A stretch of DNA of 50,251 nt from DASPJR01 sp035628505 (GTDB taxonomy: Bacteria > Planctomycetota > SZUA-567 > H5-PLA8), in assembly GCA_035628505.1 (NCBI GenBank), contig DASPJR010000089.1, positions 1-50,251 on the forward strand, given 5' to 3'. A program made the position numbers and the translations under genes. Below the pieces are notes generated by a model. That model searched no databases. It was not told the origin of the DNA and saw only the letters and a list, made by a program, of their open reading frames with translations. Positions 1 through 7,122 of this stretch are shown in pieces (the first letter of the stretch is position 1; each line of letters begins with the position of its first letter).

Positions 1-179
1 CGCTCAGAACATCGCGGCAAATCACGAAATCTCACACGCTTTGAGGCCTGAAATCGCGTAAGTCCAATAATTCCGTGTGACAAATTGTTCAGCTTCACGA
101 CTCAACACGACTGTACACAACTCAACGCTACTAGACTTTCAGTTTTACTTTTTCATCCGTTGTATAGGTGTGACGGCGG

Positions 180-434
180 GTGGCCCAGACGACCTCGGTC
201 GTCTGGGCGCGCCAGCGCAAGAGGTTACTCCCTTCGCGTGGCCCTCGCGTGAACTGTCAGGCAGCACGAACGATGTAACCTCCTGCGGGGGTGGCCCAGA
301 CGACCTCTGTCGTCTGGGCGCGCCAGCGCAAGAGGTTATTCCCTGCGCGTGGCCCTCGCATGAACTGTCCGGCAACACGAACGATGTAACCTCCTGCGCT
401 TCGCGCCCAGACGGCAGCGGCCGTCTGGGCCACC
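180..434. repeat. Compound palindromic repeat: two 111-bp direct copies plus one inverted copy
   Basis: Two direct copies with a 111-bp period begin at 180 and 291. Each opens with a hairpin whose arms read GGCCCAGACGAC and GTCGTCTGGGC, followed by GCGCCAGCGCAAGAGGTTA and, about 60 bp on, a matching GATGTAACCTCC, so each copy can form nested stems. A third head hairpin at about 400-434 is in inverted orientation (GCGCCCAGACGG...CCGTCTGGGCCACCC). Related heads recur at 2296-2327 and 12509-12563. No transposase is encoded nearby. Reading frames across it translate into low-complexity strings and are not credible genes. Confidence 0.85.
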
Positions 435-475
435 CGGCGTTTGCACCGCAGGCTTGCTGCATGCGGCTGTTCACT

Positions 476-725
476 TTCCCCAAAGGGGAAATGTCCTCCA
501 GCCCAGGGTTGCGCCCGCAGGCGCTACCCTGGGTTTGCGCGTTATACAACGGCCTCAACCCCAAAGGGGTTGCGTCAGATCCGTTTAGCCGTCGTTCGGA
601 CGCAACCCCGTTGGGGTTGAGAGCGGCTGATTGGCATGTAACCCAGGGTAGGCCCTCTCGGGCCAACCCTGGGCTTTGAGACTTTGCCCCTTTGGGGCAA
701 GTGACGGCGGGTGGCCCGGACCGGC
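476..725. repeat. Cluster of further hairpin repeats of a second kind
   Basis: Several short perfect or near-perfect palindromes follow one another: CCCCAAAGGGG near 479-489, an arm pair CCCAGGGT/ACCCTGGG around 502-535 and again around 641-677, AACCCCAAAGGGGTT near 555-570, AACCCCGTTGGGGTT near 604-618, and TGCCCCTTTGGGGCA near 686-700. They lie end to end with no room for a gene. A partial copy of the GGTGGCCCGGAC head of the upstream family is at about 709-725. Their density suggests an accretion site for mobile hairpin elements between genes. Confidence 0.75.
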
Positions 726-791
726 CCTTGAGTCCCAAAATCAAAAATTCATCCGTCGTATTACCAGAGCCCCCAATAAAGGAGAGCAAGC

Positions 792-2009
792 ATGATCGCA
801 CGCGAGAGCACCTGGGAAGACTGCGTCGCCAGCCGCGCCATGGAACGCGCTTCGCGCGCGCGGAAGGAGGCGAAAGTTGTTTCCGCAGCGCCGCACAAAA
901 CGAATCGCATCGCTGCTCGCCTTCCAAAAGACGAGCGCGTTCGCGAGAAGTGGCGTCGCACGACGGGACTCACGCTCGCCATCGAAGAACACACCGACGC
1001 GGCCGAGCGCCACGCGGCCATCGCGCGGCTGATCGCGAAACTCAAAGATTGCGTGACGGGAACACGACTTCAACACGGAGGCGCGGAGAGCGCGGAGGTC
1101 ACGGAGAGGGGTTTTGGAGGAACCGAAAGTGGCCGGCGCGGGACGCCGGCGGTCCCAGAAAGTGGCGGGCGCGGGACGCCCGCGGTCCATAGGGTGGGCT
1201 GCACAACCGATTGGATGCCTGAGCTTTCCGAGTGGGCGCGCGTGGCGGGCGGCGCAACGTCGCTCGAAGCCTTCTGCGCCGATCAAGGCATTTCGCGCGC
1301 GCGGCTTAACCGAATGACGCTTGAGTTCTGCAACATGCCCGCGAGCGAACTGGCCGATGGTTTCCGGCTGCCGCCGCTGAAAAATGTTCTGCTTGCGCAA
1401 CTGAAACGCGCGGCGCAGGCGCTGTGGGGTTTGCCCGGCAGCCTGGCGGAGCAGCTCATGGTCGAAGGCGCGATTGCGCGACCGCGCTCGCTGCTGCATG
1501 CGGGCGTGGAGACGTCGAGGTACTTCAATGCGCAGAGGCAGGATTGGGAGACGTTGCGCGGCGGGGTGATTGATCGCACTGAAGAGTTGATCGGGAGCCT
1601 CAAACGACTGCGCGGCGCTAACCCCTCCCCCTACCCCCTCCCGCAAGGGGAGGGGAATACAACGGCACGGCAGGGCGACACGACAGCGCTGGAGGCGATC
1701 GCGATACGGCTGGGGTTTGCGTCGGCGGCGCGGCTGAAGAAGGCGTGTGTGAATGTACTCGGCCGGTCGCTCAGCGAGATCGAGCGCACGCTCGCGCGGG
1801 AGATTGTGGAGTACTATCTGTGCGCGGAAGAAAAAGTGCTGCGCGACGCGGCCTCGCGCGAGATCGAGACGGCCATCGTCTGCCGCGCGCGCTATCTCTA
1901 CAGCGGCGACGACACGTACCGCCCTGAGCCGCCGTTCCTCGATCGCTGGTCGGCGGCCGAAACATTCAAACCCGAATGGCTCGCTCAAATGCGCGAGCAG
2001 TTTGGGTAA
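792..2009 (+). CDS. Helix-turn-helix-like protein of unknown function, interrupted in frame by repeat elements
   Basis: A 405-residue protein with no family I can name. The start ATG has GGAG at 781-784 in front of it. Residues about 299-340 (EAIAIRLGFASAARLKKAC and onward) resemble an AraC-type second helix-turn-helix, and residues about 150-190 (GISRARLNRMTLEF) look like a related helical unit, so DNA binding is plausible but unproven. Two stretches are repeat DNA read through as protein: residues about 92-135 cover a CACGGAGG-type repeat and two copies of a CGGGACGCC hairpin, and residues about 276-290 encode NPSPYPLPQGEGN, the translation of the CCCCTCCCCC repeat found twice more just downstream. 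The frame stays open through all of them. The gene stands alone. It may be functional with linker insertions, or decaying. Confidence 0.6.
   Translation: MIARESTWEDCVASRAMERASRARKEAKVVSAAPHKTNRIAARLPKDERVREKWRRTTGLTLAIEEHTDAAERHAAIARLIAKLKDCVTGTRLQHGGAESAEVTERGFGGTESGRRGTPAVPESGGRGTPAVHRVGCTTDWMPELSEWARVAGGATSLEAFCADQGISRARLNRMTLEFCNMPASELADGFRLPPLKNVLLAQLKRAAQALWGLPGSLAEQLMVEGAIARPRSLLHAGVETSRYFNAQRQDWETLRGGVIDRTEELIGSLKRLRGANPSPYPLPQGEGNTTARQGDTTALEAIAIRLGFASAARLKKACVNVLGRSLSEIERTLAREIVEYYLCAEEKVLRDAASREIETAIVCRARYLYSGDDTYRPEPPFLDRWSAAETFKPEWLAQMREQFG
1078..1193. repeat. Repeat elements inside the coding frame of the 792-2009 gene
   Basis: A CACGGAGGCGCGGAGAGCG-type repeat (about 1074-1118) is followed by two copies of a hairpin of form AGTGGC-SGGCGCGGGACGCCSGC-GGTCC (about 1128-1156 and 1158-1187). 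The second kind recurs at 31473-31503 between genes. Both add multiples of three and leave the frame open. Confidence 0.75.
1619..1656. repeat. CCCCTCCCCC hairpin repeat, copy 1, inside the 792-2009 gene
   Basis: The element runs TAACCCCTCCCCCTACCCCC then TCCCGCAAGGGGAGGGG and is read as NPSPYPLPQGEG. Copy 2 (inverted) is at 2036-2078 and copy 3 (direct) at 2245-2283. Only copy 1 lies inside a gene. Confidence 0.85.
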
Positions 2010-2035
2010 AAGAGAGCGCTGAGTGCCGGACGCGC

Positions 2036-2078
2036 GGTCCCCTCTCCCCTTGCGGGAGAGGGTTAGGGAGAGGGGTTA
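2036..2078. repeat. CCCCTCCCCC hairpin repeat, copy 2 (inverted)
   Basis: Starts about 27 bases after the stop codon of the upstream gene and reads CCCCTCTCCCCTTGCGGGAG then AGGGTTAGGGAGAGGGGTTA, the reverse complement arrangement of copies 1 and 3. It could act as a transcription-blocking hairpin, but it has no U-tract. Confidence 0.8.
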
Positions 2079-2244
2079 GCCGCTGCCCCAATGAACGCGC
2101 GCGAAGACAGAACAGAATTTGTCATTTGTTTTTCATTGAAACGGCGCTGCGTTCCCGAGCTGTTAAATGACAACCGAAAAACGAGAACTGTGAAATGAAA
2201 ATTCAGTTCGCTGTTAGTGGCGGCGCGTTCAGAAAAGCCAACGG

Positions 2245-2327
2245 CTAACCCCTCCCCCTACCCCCTCCCGCAGGGGGAGGGGAATTACGGCGCTTGCGCC
2301 CAGACGGCTAACGCCGTCAGGGCCGCC
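2245..2327. repeat. CCCCTCCCCC repeat copy 3 followed by a CCCAGACGG hairpin
   Basis: Copy 3 of the CCCCTCCCCC family (2245-2283) is followed after 12 bases by a GCGCCCAGACGG...CCGTCAGGGCCGCC hairpin (2296-2327), which is the head of the family at 180-434 in inverted orientation. Two different repeat families side by side here match the clustering seen at 180-725. Confidence 0.75.
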
Positions 2328-2516
2328 CGATCTACTCACAGCACCGGGCTCAGCAAAAAGTTAAAAAGAGCTTACAAAAGTGGCAGATTCTATTTTACTC
2401 ATTTTCGGAAATTTTGACGCTTTGCCTAAAAACATAAGATTTTTAGCGCACATTGCGAAATAAAAATAGGCTATAAATAAAATGTTATTACATTTAAAGT
2501 ATTACAAATAAAGCAC
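2328..2516. other. AT-rich non-coding stretch upstream of ilvB
   Basis: This stretch is conspicuously AT-rich compared with the rest of the window, with runs such as AAAATAGGCTATAAATAAAATG at about 2462-2483. I see no gene, no T-box and no leader peptide rich in branched-chain codons. It lies directly upstream of the putative ilvB promoter and could be a UP-element or curved DNA region. Confidence 0.4.
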
Positions 2517-2544
2517 TTGCGGAGTCGAATGCAGCGGGTATGAT
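2517..2544 (+). promoter_or_regulatory. Putative sigma-70-type promoter of ilvB
   Basis: TTGCGG (2517-2522) and TATGAT (2539-2544) are separated by 16 bases, giving an expected start near 2551 and a leader of about 65 bases before the ilvB start. The AT-rich DNA just upstream supports it. This is pattern matching only. Confidence 0.5.
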
Positions 2545-2615
2545 TCCCCGGTCTGAACTGGGCTGCGACTCTTTCGTGTGCTCGAATGCTACTGATGTAA
2601 TAAGGAGGACGTGCG

Positions 2616-4346
2616 GTGTCAAAGAAGAATCATGTGGAAAAGATGGTGGGCGCCCGAGTGCTTCTGGAATGTCTGAAGCTCGAAGGCGTCGATGTCATCT
2701 TCGGCTACCCCGGCGGCGCGAACATTCCCATTTACGACGCGCTCTACAGCTTCCCTGACATCAAGCACATCCTCGTCCGCCACGAACAGGGTGGCGCTCA
2801 CGCGGCCGACGGCTACGCGCGCGCGACGGGCAAAGTCGGCGTGTGCATGGGTACCTCCGGCCCCGGCGCGACCAACCTCGTGACCGGCATCGCCACCGCA
2901 TTCTCCGATTCGATTCCGATGGTCGCGATTACCGGCCAGGTGCGCAGCAACCTGATCGGCAGCGACGCATTCCAGGAAGCGGACATCACCGGCATCTGCC
3001 GCCCAATCACGAAGCATTCGTACCTGATCAAGCACGTGGACGAGATCGCGCGCGTGATCCGCGAAGCCTTCCACATTGCGCGCTCGGGACGCCCCGGACC
3101 GGTGCTGGTGGATATTCCGCGCGACATTCAGGATCACCTTTATACGGGTTCGCTGGAGCCCGAAATGGATCTGCCCGGCTACAGGCCGGTGGCTGAACCG
3201 GTCGCCGGACAGGTGGAAGCGGCGGCCGAGGCGATCAATGCCGCCGAGCGGCCGCTCCTTTATGTGGGCGGCGGAGCGGTGAACGCCGGCGCTTACAAGG
3301 AACTGCGCGCGGCAGCCGAGCGCGCTGGAATTCCAGTGATCTGCACGCTGATGGCACTGGGCGCCTTCCCGGCCAGCCACCCGCTTTACGCGGGCATGGC
3401 GGGCATGCACGGCACGGCCAGCGCCAACTACGCGATGAGCAAATGCGACGTGATGATCAGTGTCGGCGCGCGCTTTGATGACCGCATTACCGGCCGCCTC
3501 GATAAATTTTCGGTGCAGTCGCGCAAAGTCCACTTCGACATCGATCCGACCTGCATCGGCAAGAACGTGCCGACAGAGTTCCCGGTGGTCGGCGACGTGC
3601 GCGAGAGCCTCAAGCGCATCTTCAAGCACCTGAAATACAAGGATCGCAAGCCGTGGCTGCAGGCGATCCACGAACAGAAGACGCAGCACCCGCTGCAGTA
3701 CCCGGCGCACGGCATGCGCGGCCAGCACGTGATCGACCGCCTCTGCGCGCTGACCAAGGGCAAAGCGGTGGTGACGACCGATGTGGGCCAGCACCAGATG
3801 TGGGCGGCGCAGTACTACAACTTCGTTGAGCCGCGCAACTGGGTGACAAGCGGCGGGCTGGGCACGATGGGCTTCGGCCTGCCTGCGGCGATCGGCGCAG
3901 CGCTCGGCCGACCCGGCGAAGACGTGTGGTGCATCACCGGCGACGGCTCGATCATCATGAACATCCAGGAACTGGTGACGGCCAAGCGCCTGAAGCTGCC
4001 GATCAAGATCTGCCTGATCAACAACAGCCACCTGGGCATGGTGCGGCAGTGGCAGGAGATGTTCTGGGACCGGCACTACTCGGAAGTGGATCTGTCGGAC
4101 AACCCGGATTTCGTGGAAATCGCCAAGGCTTTCGGCTGCTACGGGCTGCGCTGCGAAAAGCGTGAGCACGTCGATGAGACGCTTAAGGAAGCTTACAAGT
4201 TTAAAGACGCGCCGGTGATGCTCGATTTCCGCGTGGCGCTGGAAGAGAACGTGTACCCCATGATCCCGCAAGGCAAGGGCCTCGACGACATCGTCTACGA
4301 CCCGCTGGAATCGCAGGAAGCGGAGACGGCGGTGGCGGGAAGGTAG
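2616..4346 (+). CDS. ilvB: Acetolactate synthase, large (catalytic) subunit
   Basis: This thiamine-diphosphate enzyme condenses two pyruvates, or pyruvate with 2-oxobutyrate, in the first common step of valine/leucine and isoleucine synthesis. The 576 residues match the family length. The N-terminal domain has GYPGGANIPIYDAL and RHEQGGAHAADGYARATG with the catalytic Glu57. The C-terminal domain has the GDGSIIMNIQEL...INNSHLGM cofactor motif from about residue 445. The start is a GTG preceded by a strong AAGGAGG at 2602-2608; in-frame alternatives are not better placed. It heads the ilv gene group, but its regulatory subunit ilvN lies 2 kb downstream, after a toxin-antitoxin-like pair and ilvC, so the usual ilvBN adjacency is broken. 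Confidence 0.97.
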   Translation: MSKKNHVEKMVGARVLLECLKLEGVDVIFGYPGGANIPIYDALYSFPDIKHILVRHEQGGAHAADGYARATGKVGVCMGTSGPGATNLVTGIATAFSDSIPMVAITGQVRSNLIGSDAFQEADITGICRPITKHSYLIKHVDEIARVIREAFHIARSGRPGPVLVDIPRDIQDHLYTGSLEPEMDLPGYRPVAEPVAGQVEAAAEAINAAERPLLYVGGGAVNAGAYKELRAAAERAGIPVICTLMALGAFPASHPLYAGMAGMHGTASANYAMSKCDVMISVGARFDDRITGRLDKFSVQSRKVHFDIDPTCIGKNVPTEFPVVGDVRESLKRIFKHLKYKDRKPWLQAIHEQKTQHPLQYPAHGMRGQHVIDRLCALTKGKAVVTTDVGQHQMWAAQYYNFVEPRNWVTSGGLGTMGFGLPAAIGAALGRPGEDVWCITGDGSIIMNIQELVTAKRLKLPIKICLINNSHLGMVRQWQEMFWDRHYSEVDLSDNPDFVEIAKAFGCYGLRCEKREHVDETLKEAYKFKDAPVMLDFRVALEENVYPMIPQGKGLDDIVYDPLESQEAETAVAGR

Positions 4347-4396
4347 CGAATCGATCTGCCGCACGGTAAAATAAACGCGGCAGGGAGGATAGCACG

Positions 4397-4690
4397 ATGG
4401 CGACAGTAGACATCGGCACAATGATCTGGCACATGCCAACCGAGACGGGGCCCCGTGCCTGCATTGCTGGAACGGGCACATCCGTCAAATGCGTCGCGTC
4501 ATGGTACAAGATGGGAAAGACTCCTGAAGAGATTCTCGTGAAGTACGAACATTTGACGCTGGCGCAGATTTATGCGGCACTGGCTTACTACCATGCCAAT
4601 CGTGACGAGATTGAAGCAGCAATTGAAAACGATGAGCGTGCGGAACGGGAGGGAGCAGCCGCGTCAACCGGGCAGCGGAAAACCGCATGA
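4397..4690 (+). CDS. DUF433 family protein (antitoxin-like partner)
   Basis: A 97-residue protein with the DUF433 look: residues about 18-60 carry GTGTSVKCVASWYKMGKTPEEILVKYEHLTLAQIYAALAYY (split here as a helix-turn-helix-like core). Family members are usually the small antitoxin-type partner of a DUF5615 PIN-like protein, which is exactly what follows: the next frame starts in the ATGA overlap at 4687-4690. The ribosome site is GGGAGG just before the ATG. The C-terminus is charged and probably disordered, as expected for a part that binds the toxin. It is only 50 bases after ilvB and is likely co-transcribed with it. Confidence 0.8.
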   Translation: MATVDIGTMIWHMPTETGPRACIAGTGTSVKCVASWYKMGKTPEEILVKYEHLTLAQIYAALAYYHANRDEIEAAIENDERAEREGAAASTGQRKTA

Positions 4691-5041
4691 GTTTTCCAAT
4701 TTACTTTGATGAGGATTCGCAGGATAGCGAACTCGTCCAGATTCTGCGAGCACGCGGCCTGAAGGTATCCACAGTCAACGAAGAACACATGCGGGCGAAA
4801 TCGGATGAAGAGCAACTGACATTTGCGGCGTCAAAGGCCAGAGCGATTCACCTATAACGTTCCAGATTTCTGTCGCATTCATGCGAGGTGGATGGTGGGT
4901 GGCAAAAGTCACTCGGGAATCATTGTTGCGAACCAGAAGCGTTATCATCTTGGCGAGTTGGCGAACCGGATCGTGCACATCAATTCGCAGCTTTCGAGCG
5001 AAGACATGCGAAACAGGCTGGAGTACTTGAGTAACTGGTGA
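4687..5041 (+). pseudogene. DUF5615 PIN-like toxin-type protein, frameshifted
   Basis: Two overlapping frames make up one DUF5615 protein. The first (4687-4857, 56 residues) begins MSFPIYFDEDSQDSELVQIL, the acidic N-terminus of the PIN-like fold. The second (open to the stop at 5041) supplies the matching C-terminal half with FTYNVPDFCRIHARW and the ending MRNRLEYL. Moving from the first frame to the second requires skipping one base somewhere between about 4823 and 4857, so the sequence carries one extra base or lacks two. The DUF433 partner is intact. A sequencing error would look the same. If real, the toxin is dead, or would be made only by frameshifting, for which I see no slippery signal. 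Confidence 0.8.
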
Positions 5042-5098
5042 GAAGGGTTGCCGCAGCGGAGTGCGCGGCGCAGACGAGAAAAAAGGAGCGAGAACGCA

Positions 5099-6274
5099 GT
5101 GAAAACATTTTCAGTCGGCGGAGTCAAGGAAACGGTAGTCGAGCGGTCGGATCTTCCGCCGGCGAAACTCAAGAGCATCCTGGGCAAAGAGACCGTCGCG
5201 GTCATCGGCTACGGCGTGCAGGGACGCGGCCAGTCGCTGAACATGCGCGACAACAAGGTCAAAGTCATTATCGGTTCGCGCCCCGGCAAGAGCTGGGATC
5301 TAGCCGTCTCCGACGGCTGGGTTCCGGGCAAGACGCTCTTTGATGTGCCCGAAGCCGTCCGCCGCGGCACCGTCGTTCAGTACCTGCTCTCCGACGCGGG
5401 ACAGAAAGCGTCCTGGCCGGAAGTGCGCGACAACCTGCAGGAAGGCGCGGCGCTCTATTTCTCGCACGGCTTCTCGATTGTTTATAAGGACCAGACCGGC
5501 GTCGTCCCGCCCAAGAATGTCGACGTGATCCTCGTGGCGCCGAAGGGCTCAGGCACGACCGTGCGCCGCCTGTTCCTCGAAGGCCGCGGCATCAACAGCT
5601 CCTTCGCGGTCTTTCAGGACTACACCGGCCGCGCGCGCGAACGCGCCATTGCGCTCGGCATTGCCATCGGCTCGGGTTACCTGTTCGAAACGACATTCCA
5701 GAAGGAAGTGTTCAGCGATCTGACCGGCGAGCGCGGCGTACTCATGGGCGCGATCTACGGCATCTGGAAGGCGCAGTATGAAGTGCTGCGCAGCAAGGGA
5801 CACAGCCCGTCCGAAGCGTTCAATGAAACGGTTGAAGAAGCCACGCAGTCGCTCTACCCGCTGATCGCGCAGAACGGTATGGACTGGATGTACGCCAACT
5901 GCAGCACCACGGCGCAGCGTGGCGCGCTCGACTGGTTCCAGAAGTTCTGCGACGCGAACAAGCCGGTCTTCGAAGAGCTCTATGAGAGCGTGCGCAGCGG
6001 CAACGAAACGGCGATTACGCTGAAGGCCAACAGCCGGCCGGATTACCGCGAGCGCCTCGCCGAGGAGCTCAAGAAGGTCGCCGACGATGAAATCTGGCAG
6101 ATCGGCAAGATCGTTCGCCAGCTGCGCCCGGAGAGCAAGGGCCAGAAGCAGCTGACGGGCGCGGCAGCGGGAGTCGGTATCGCCGGCAGTGCCGCAAAGA
6201 AGCCGGCCGCCAAGAAGGCTCCGGCCAAGAAGATCGGCAAGATCAAGAAGGGTGCCAAAGCGGGCGCCCGGTAA
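5099..6274 (+). CDS. ilvC: Ketol-acid reductoisomerase, fungal Ilv5-like, with Lys/Ala-rich C-terminal tail
   Basis: Second enzyme of branched-chain amino-acid synthesis: it isomerises and reduces acetolactate or acetohydroxybutyrate with NADPH. I place the start at GTG 5099 (AAGGAG at 5083-5088) rather than at the in-frame codon at 5048, because homology begins at KTFSVGG. The nucleotide-binding loop is GYGVQGRGQ (about residues 37-45). The core follows the yeast mitochondrial Ilv5 pattern closely: SDGWVPGK, LYFSHGFS, ILVAPKGSGTTVRRLF, EAFNETVEEATQSLYPLI, ALDWFQKF. The enzyme core should end near residue 345. It is followed by about 46 extra residues whose last 26 contain ten lysines in PAAKKA-type repeats, like histone H1 or bacterial nucleoid-protein tails. 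The tail is not part of the known enzyme fold. Confidence 0.95.
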   Translation: MKTFSVGGVKETVVERSDLPPAKLKSILGKETVAVIGYGVQGRGQSLNMRDNKVKVIIGSRPGKSWDLAVSDGWVPGKTLFDVPEAVRRGTVVQYLLSDAGQKASWPEVRDNLQEGAALYFSHGFSIVYKDQTGVVPPKNVDVILVAPKGSGTTVRRLFLEGRGINSSFAVFQDYTGRARERAIALGIAIGSGYLFETTFQKEVFSDLTGERGVLMGAIYGIWKAQYEVLRSKGHSPSEAFNETVEEATQSLYPLIAQNGMDWMYANCSTTAQRGALDWFQKFCDANKPVFEELYESVRSGNETAITLKANSRPDYRERLAEELKKVADDEIWQIGKIVRQLRPESKGQKQLTGAAAGVGIAGSAAKKPAAKKAPAKKIGKIKKGAKAGAR

Positions 6275-6283
6275 CAACTTCTC

Positions 6284-6369
6284 ACCACAGAGAACACAGA
6301 GGACACAGAGTTTCCAATTCTGGGCAGATAATTTCAGCCCTTCTCTGTGATCTCTGTGTTCTCTGTGGT
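6284..6369. repeat. 27-bp inverted repeat of the ACCACAGAGAACACAGAG family
   Basis: The arms at 6284-6310 and 6343-6369 match at 25 of 27 positions, around a 32-base spacer. It sits between the ilvC stop and the ilvN ribosome site, so it would form a large hairpin within the ilv transcript and could reduce or protect downstream message. Confidence 0.9.
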
Positions 6370-6396
6370 AAATAAAACTTTCGACAGGAGAAACAG

Positions 6397-6957
6397 ATGA
6401 GTTCGACAGTGCTTGCACCCGCGCCCAGCGCCGCGGCGGCGACCGCGCCGAAGATCAAGCGGCATGTGATTTCGACGCTCGTAAAGAACGCGCCGGGGCT
6501 TCTCGCGCAGGTCGCCAACCTGTTCGCTGCGCGCGGCTACAACATCGATTCGCTCAGCGTCGGTGAGACGGACAACCCGCATTTTTCGCGCATGACCATC
6601 TCGGTGAAAGGCGACGAGAAAGTCATCGAGGCGCTCAAGCAGGGGTTGCGCAAGTTCGTCAACGTCATCAAGGTGCTGGACATGACCGGTGTCGACCACG
6701 TCGAGCGCGATCTGGCGCTGGTGAAGGTCACTGTACCGTCCGGCGCGCGGCAGGAGATCCTGCAGCTGGTCGAAGTCTTCGAAGGCAAGGTCGTTGATAT
6801 CGGCCTGAAAGACATCATGGTCGAGATCGTCGGACCGGAGCAGAAGATCGACGCCTTCCTCACGATCATCCGGCCGTTCGGCATCAAGGAGATGGCGCGC
6901 ACCGGCCGCATCGCCATGGCGCGCGGCAGCCTGATGGAAGGCCGCGAAGTCGAGTAA
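6397..6957 (+). CDS. ilvN: Acetolactate synthase, small (regulatory) subunit
   Basis: Binds IlvB, raises its activity and confers feedback control by valine. The ACT domain covers about residues 22-95 (KRHVISTLVKNAPGLLAQVA, RGYNIDSLSVG) and the C-terminal regulatory half ends in FGIKEMARTGRIAMARG. At 186 residues it is a little longer than usual owing to an Ala/Pro-rich N-terminal extension of about 18 residues. The ATG is preceded by AGGAG at 6386-6390. It is separated from ilvC by a repeat hairpin, and a rho-independent terminator follows at 7004-7036, closing the group. Confidence 0.95.
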   Translation: MSSTVLAPAPSAAAATAPKIKRHVISTLVKNAPGLLAQVANLFAARGYNIDSLSVGETDNPHFSRMTISVKGDEKVIEALKQGLRKFVNVIKVLDMTGVDHVERDLALVKVTVPSGARQEILQLVEVFEGKVVDIGLKDIMVEIVGPEQKIDAFLTIIRPFGIKEMARTGRIAMARGSLMEGREVE

Positions 6958-6988
6958 TGCCTATTTACCGCGGACACGCGGAAAATTG

Positions 6989-7002
6989 TTGTAACGTTAC
7001 AA
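6989..7002. promoter_or_regulatory. Perfect 14-bp palindrome with central CG, LacI-operator-like
   Basis: TTGTAACGTTACAA is a perfect palindrome with the central CG typical of LacI-family operators. It lies between ilvN and the terminator at 7004. It could control the secreted-protein gene at 7123, but the terminator lies in between. A LacI-family gene exists at 37469-38512, though its nearby operators differ in sequence. Confidence 0.35.
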
Positions 7003-7003
7003 C

Positions 7004-7036
7004 CGCCTGGTGCGCGTGAGCGTTCCAGGCGTTTTT
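7004..7036 (+). terminator. Rho-independent terminator after ilvN
   Basis: Seven-base stem CGCCTGG (7004-7010) / CCAGGCG (7025-7031) with a 14-base loop, followed by TTTTT (7032-7036). Confidence 0.75.
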
Positions 7037-7122
7037 GTGCCTCAACAAAAATCGGGCTGGGCTGTAAGAAGCACGGTTGAGCCTGTGCCTCAACGTTGCA
7101 TAAAAAAAAGGAGTGGGGAAGC

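Noticed and set aside
180..434. CRISPR array
   Set aside because: Only two direct units of 111 bp without short spacers; the units are palindromic elements, not repeats with unique spacers. No cas genes.
145..927. Minus-strand open frame across the repeat island
   Set aside because: Its translation is repeat DNA read as protein; there is no ribosome site or recognisable domain.
2217..2417. 66-residue frame containing NPSPYPLPQGEG
   Set aside because: It is just copy 3 of the CCCCTCCCCC repeat and the next hairpin read in frame, without gene-like flanks.
2328..2615. T-box, riboswitch or leader-peptide attenuator before ilvB
   Set aside because: No T-box sequence, no run of Leu/Ile/Val codons and no terminator/antiterminator pair is visible.
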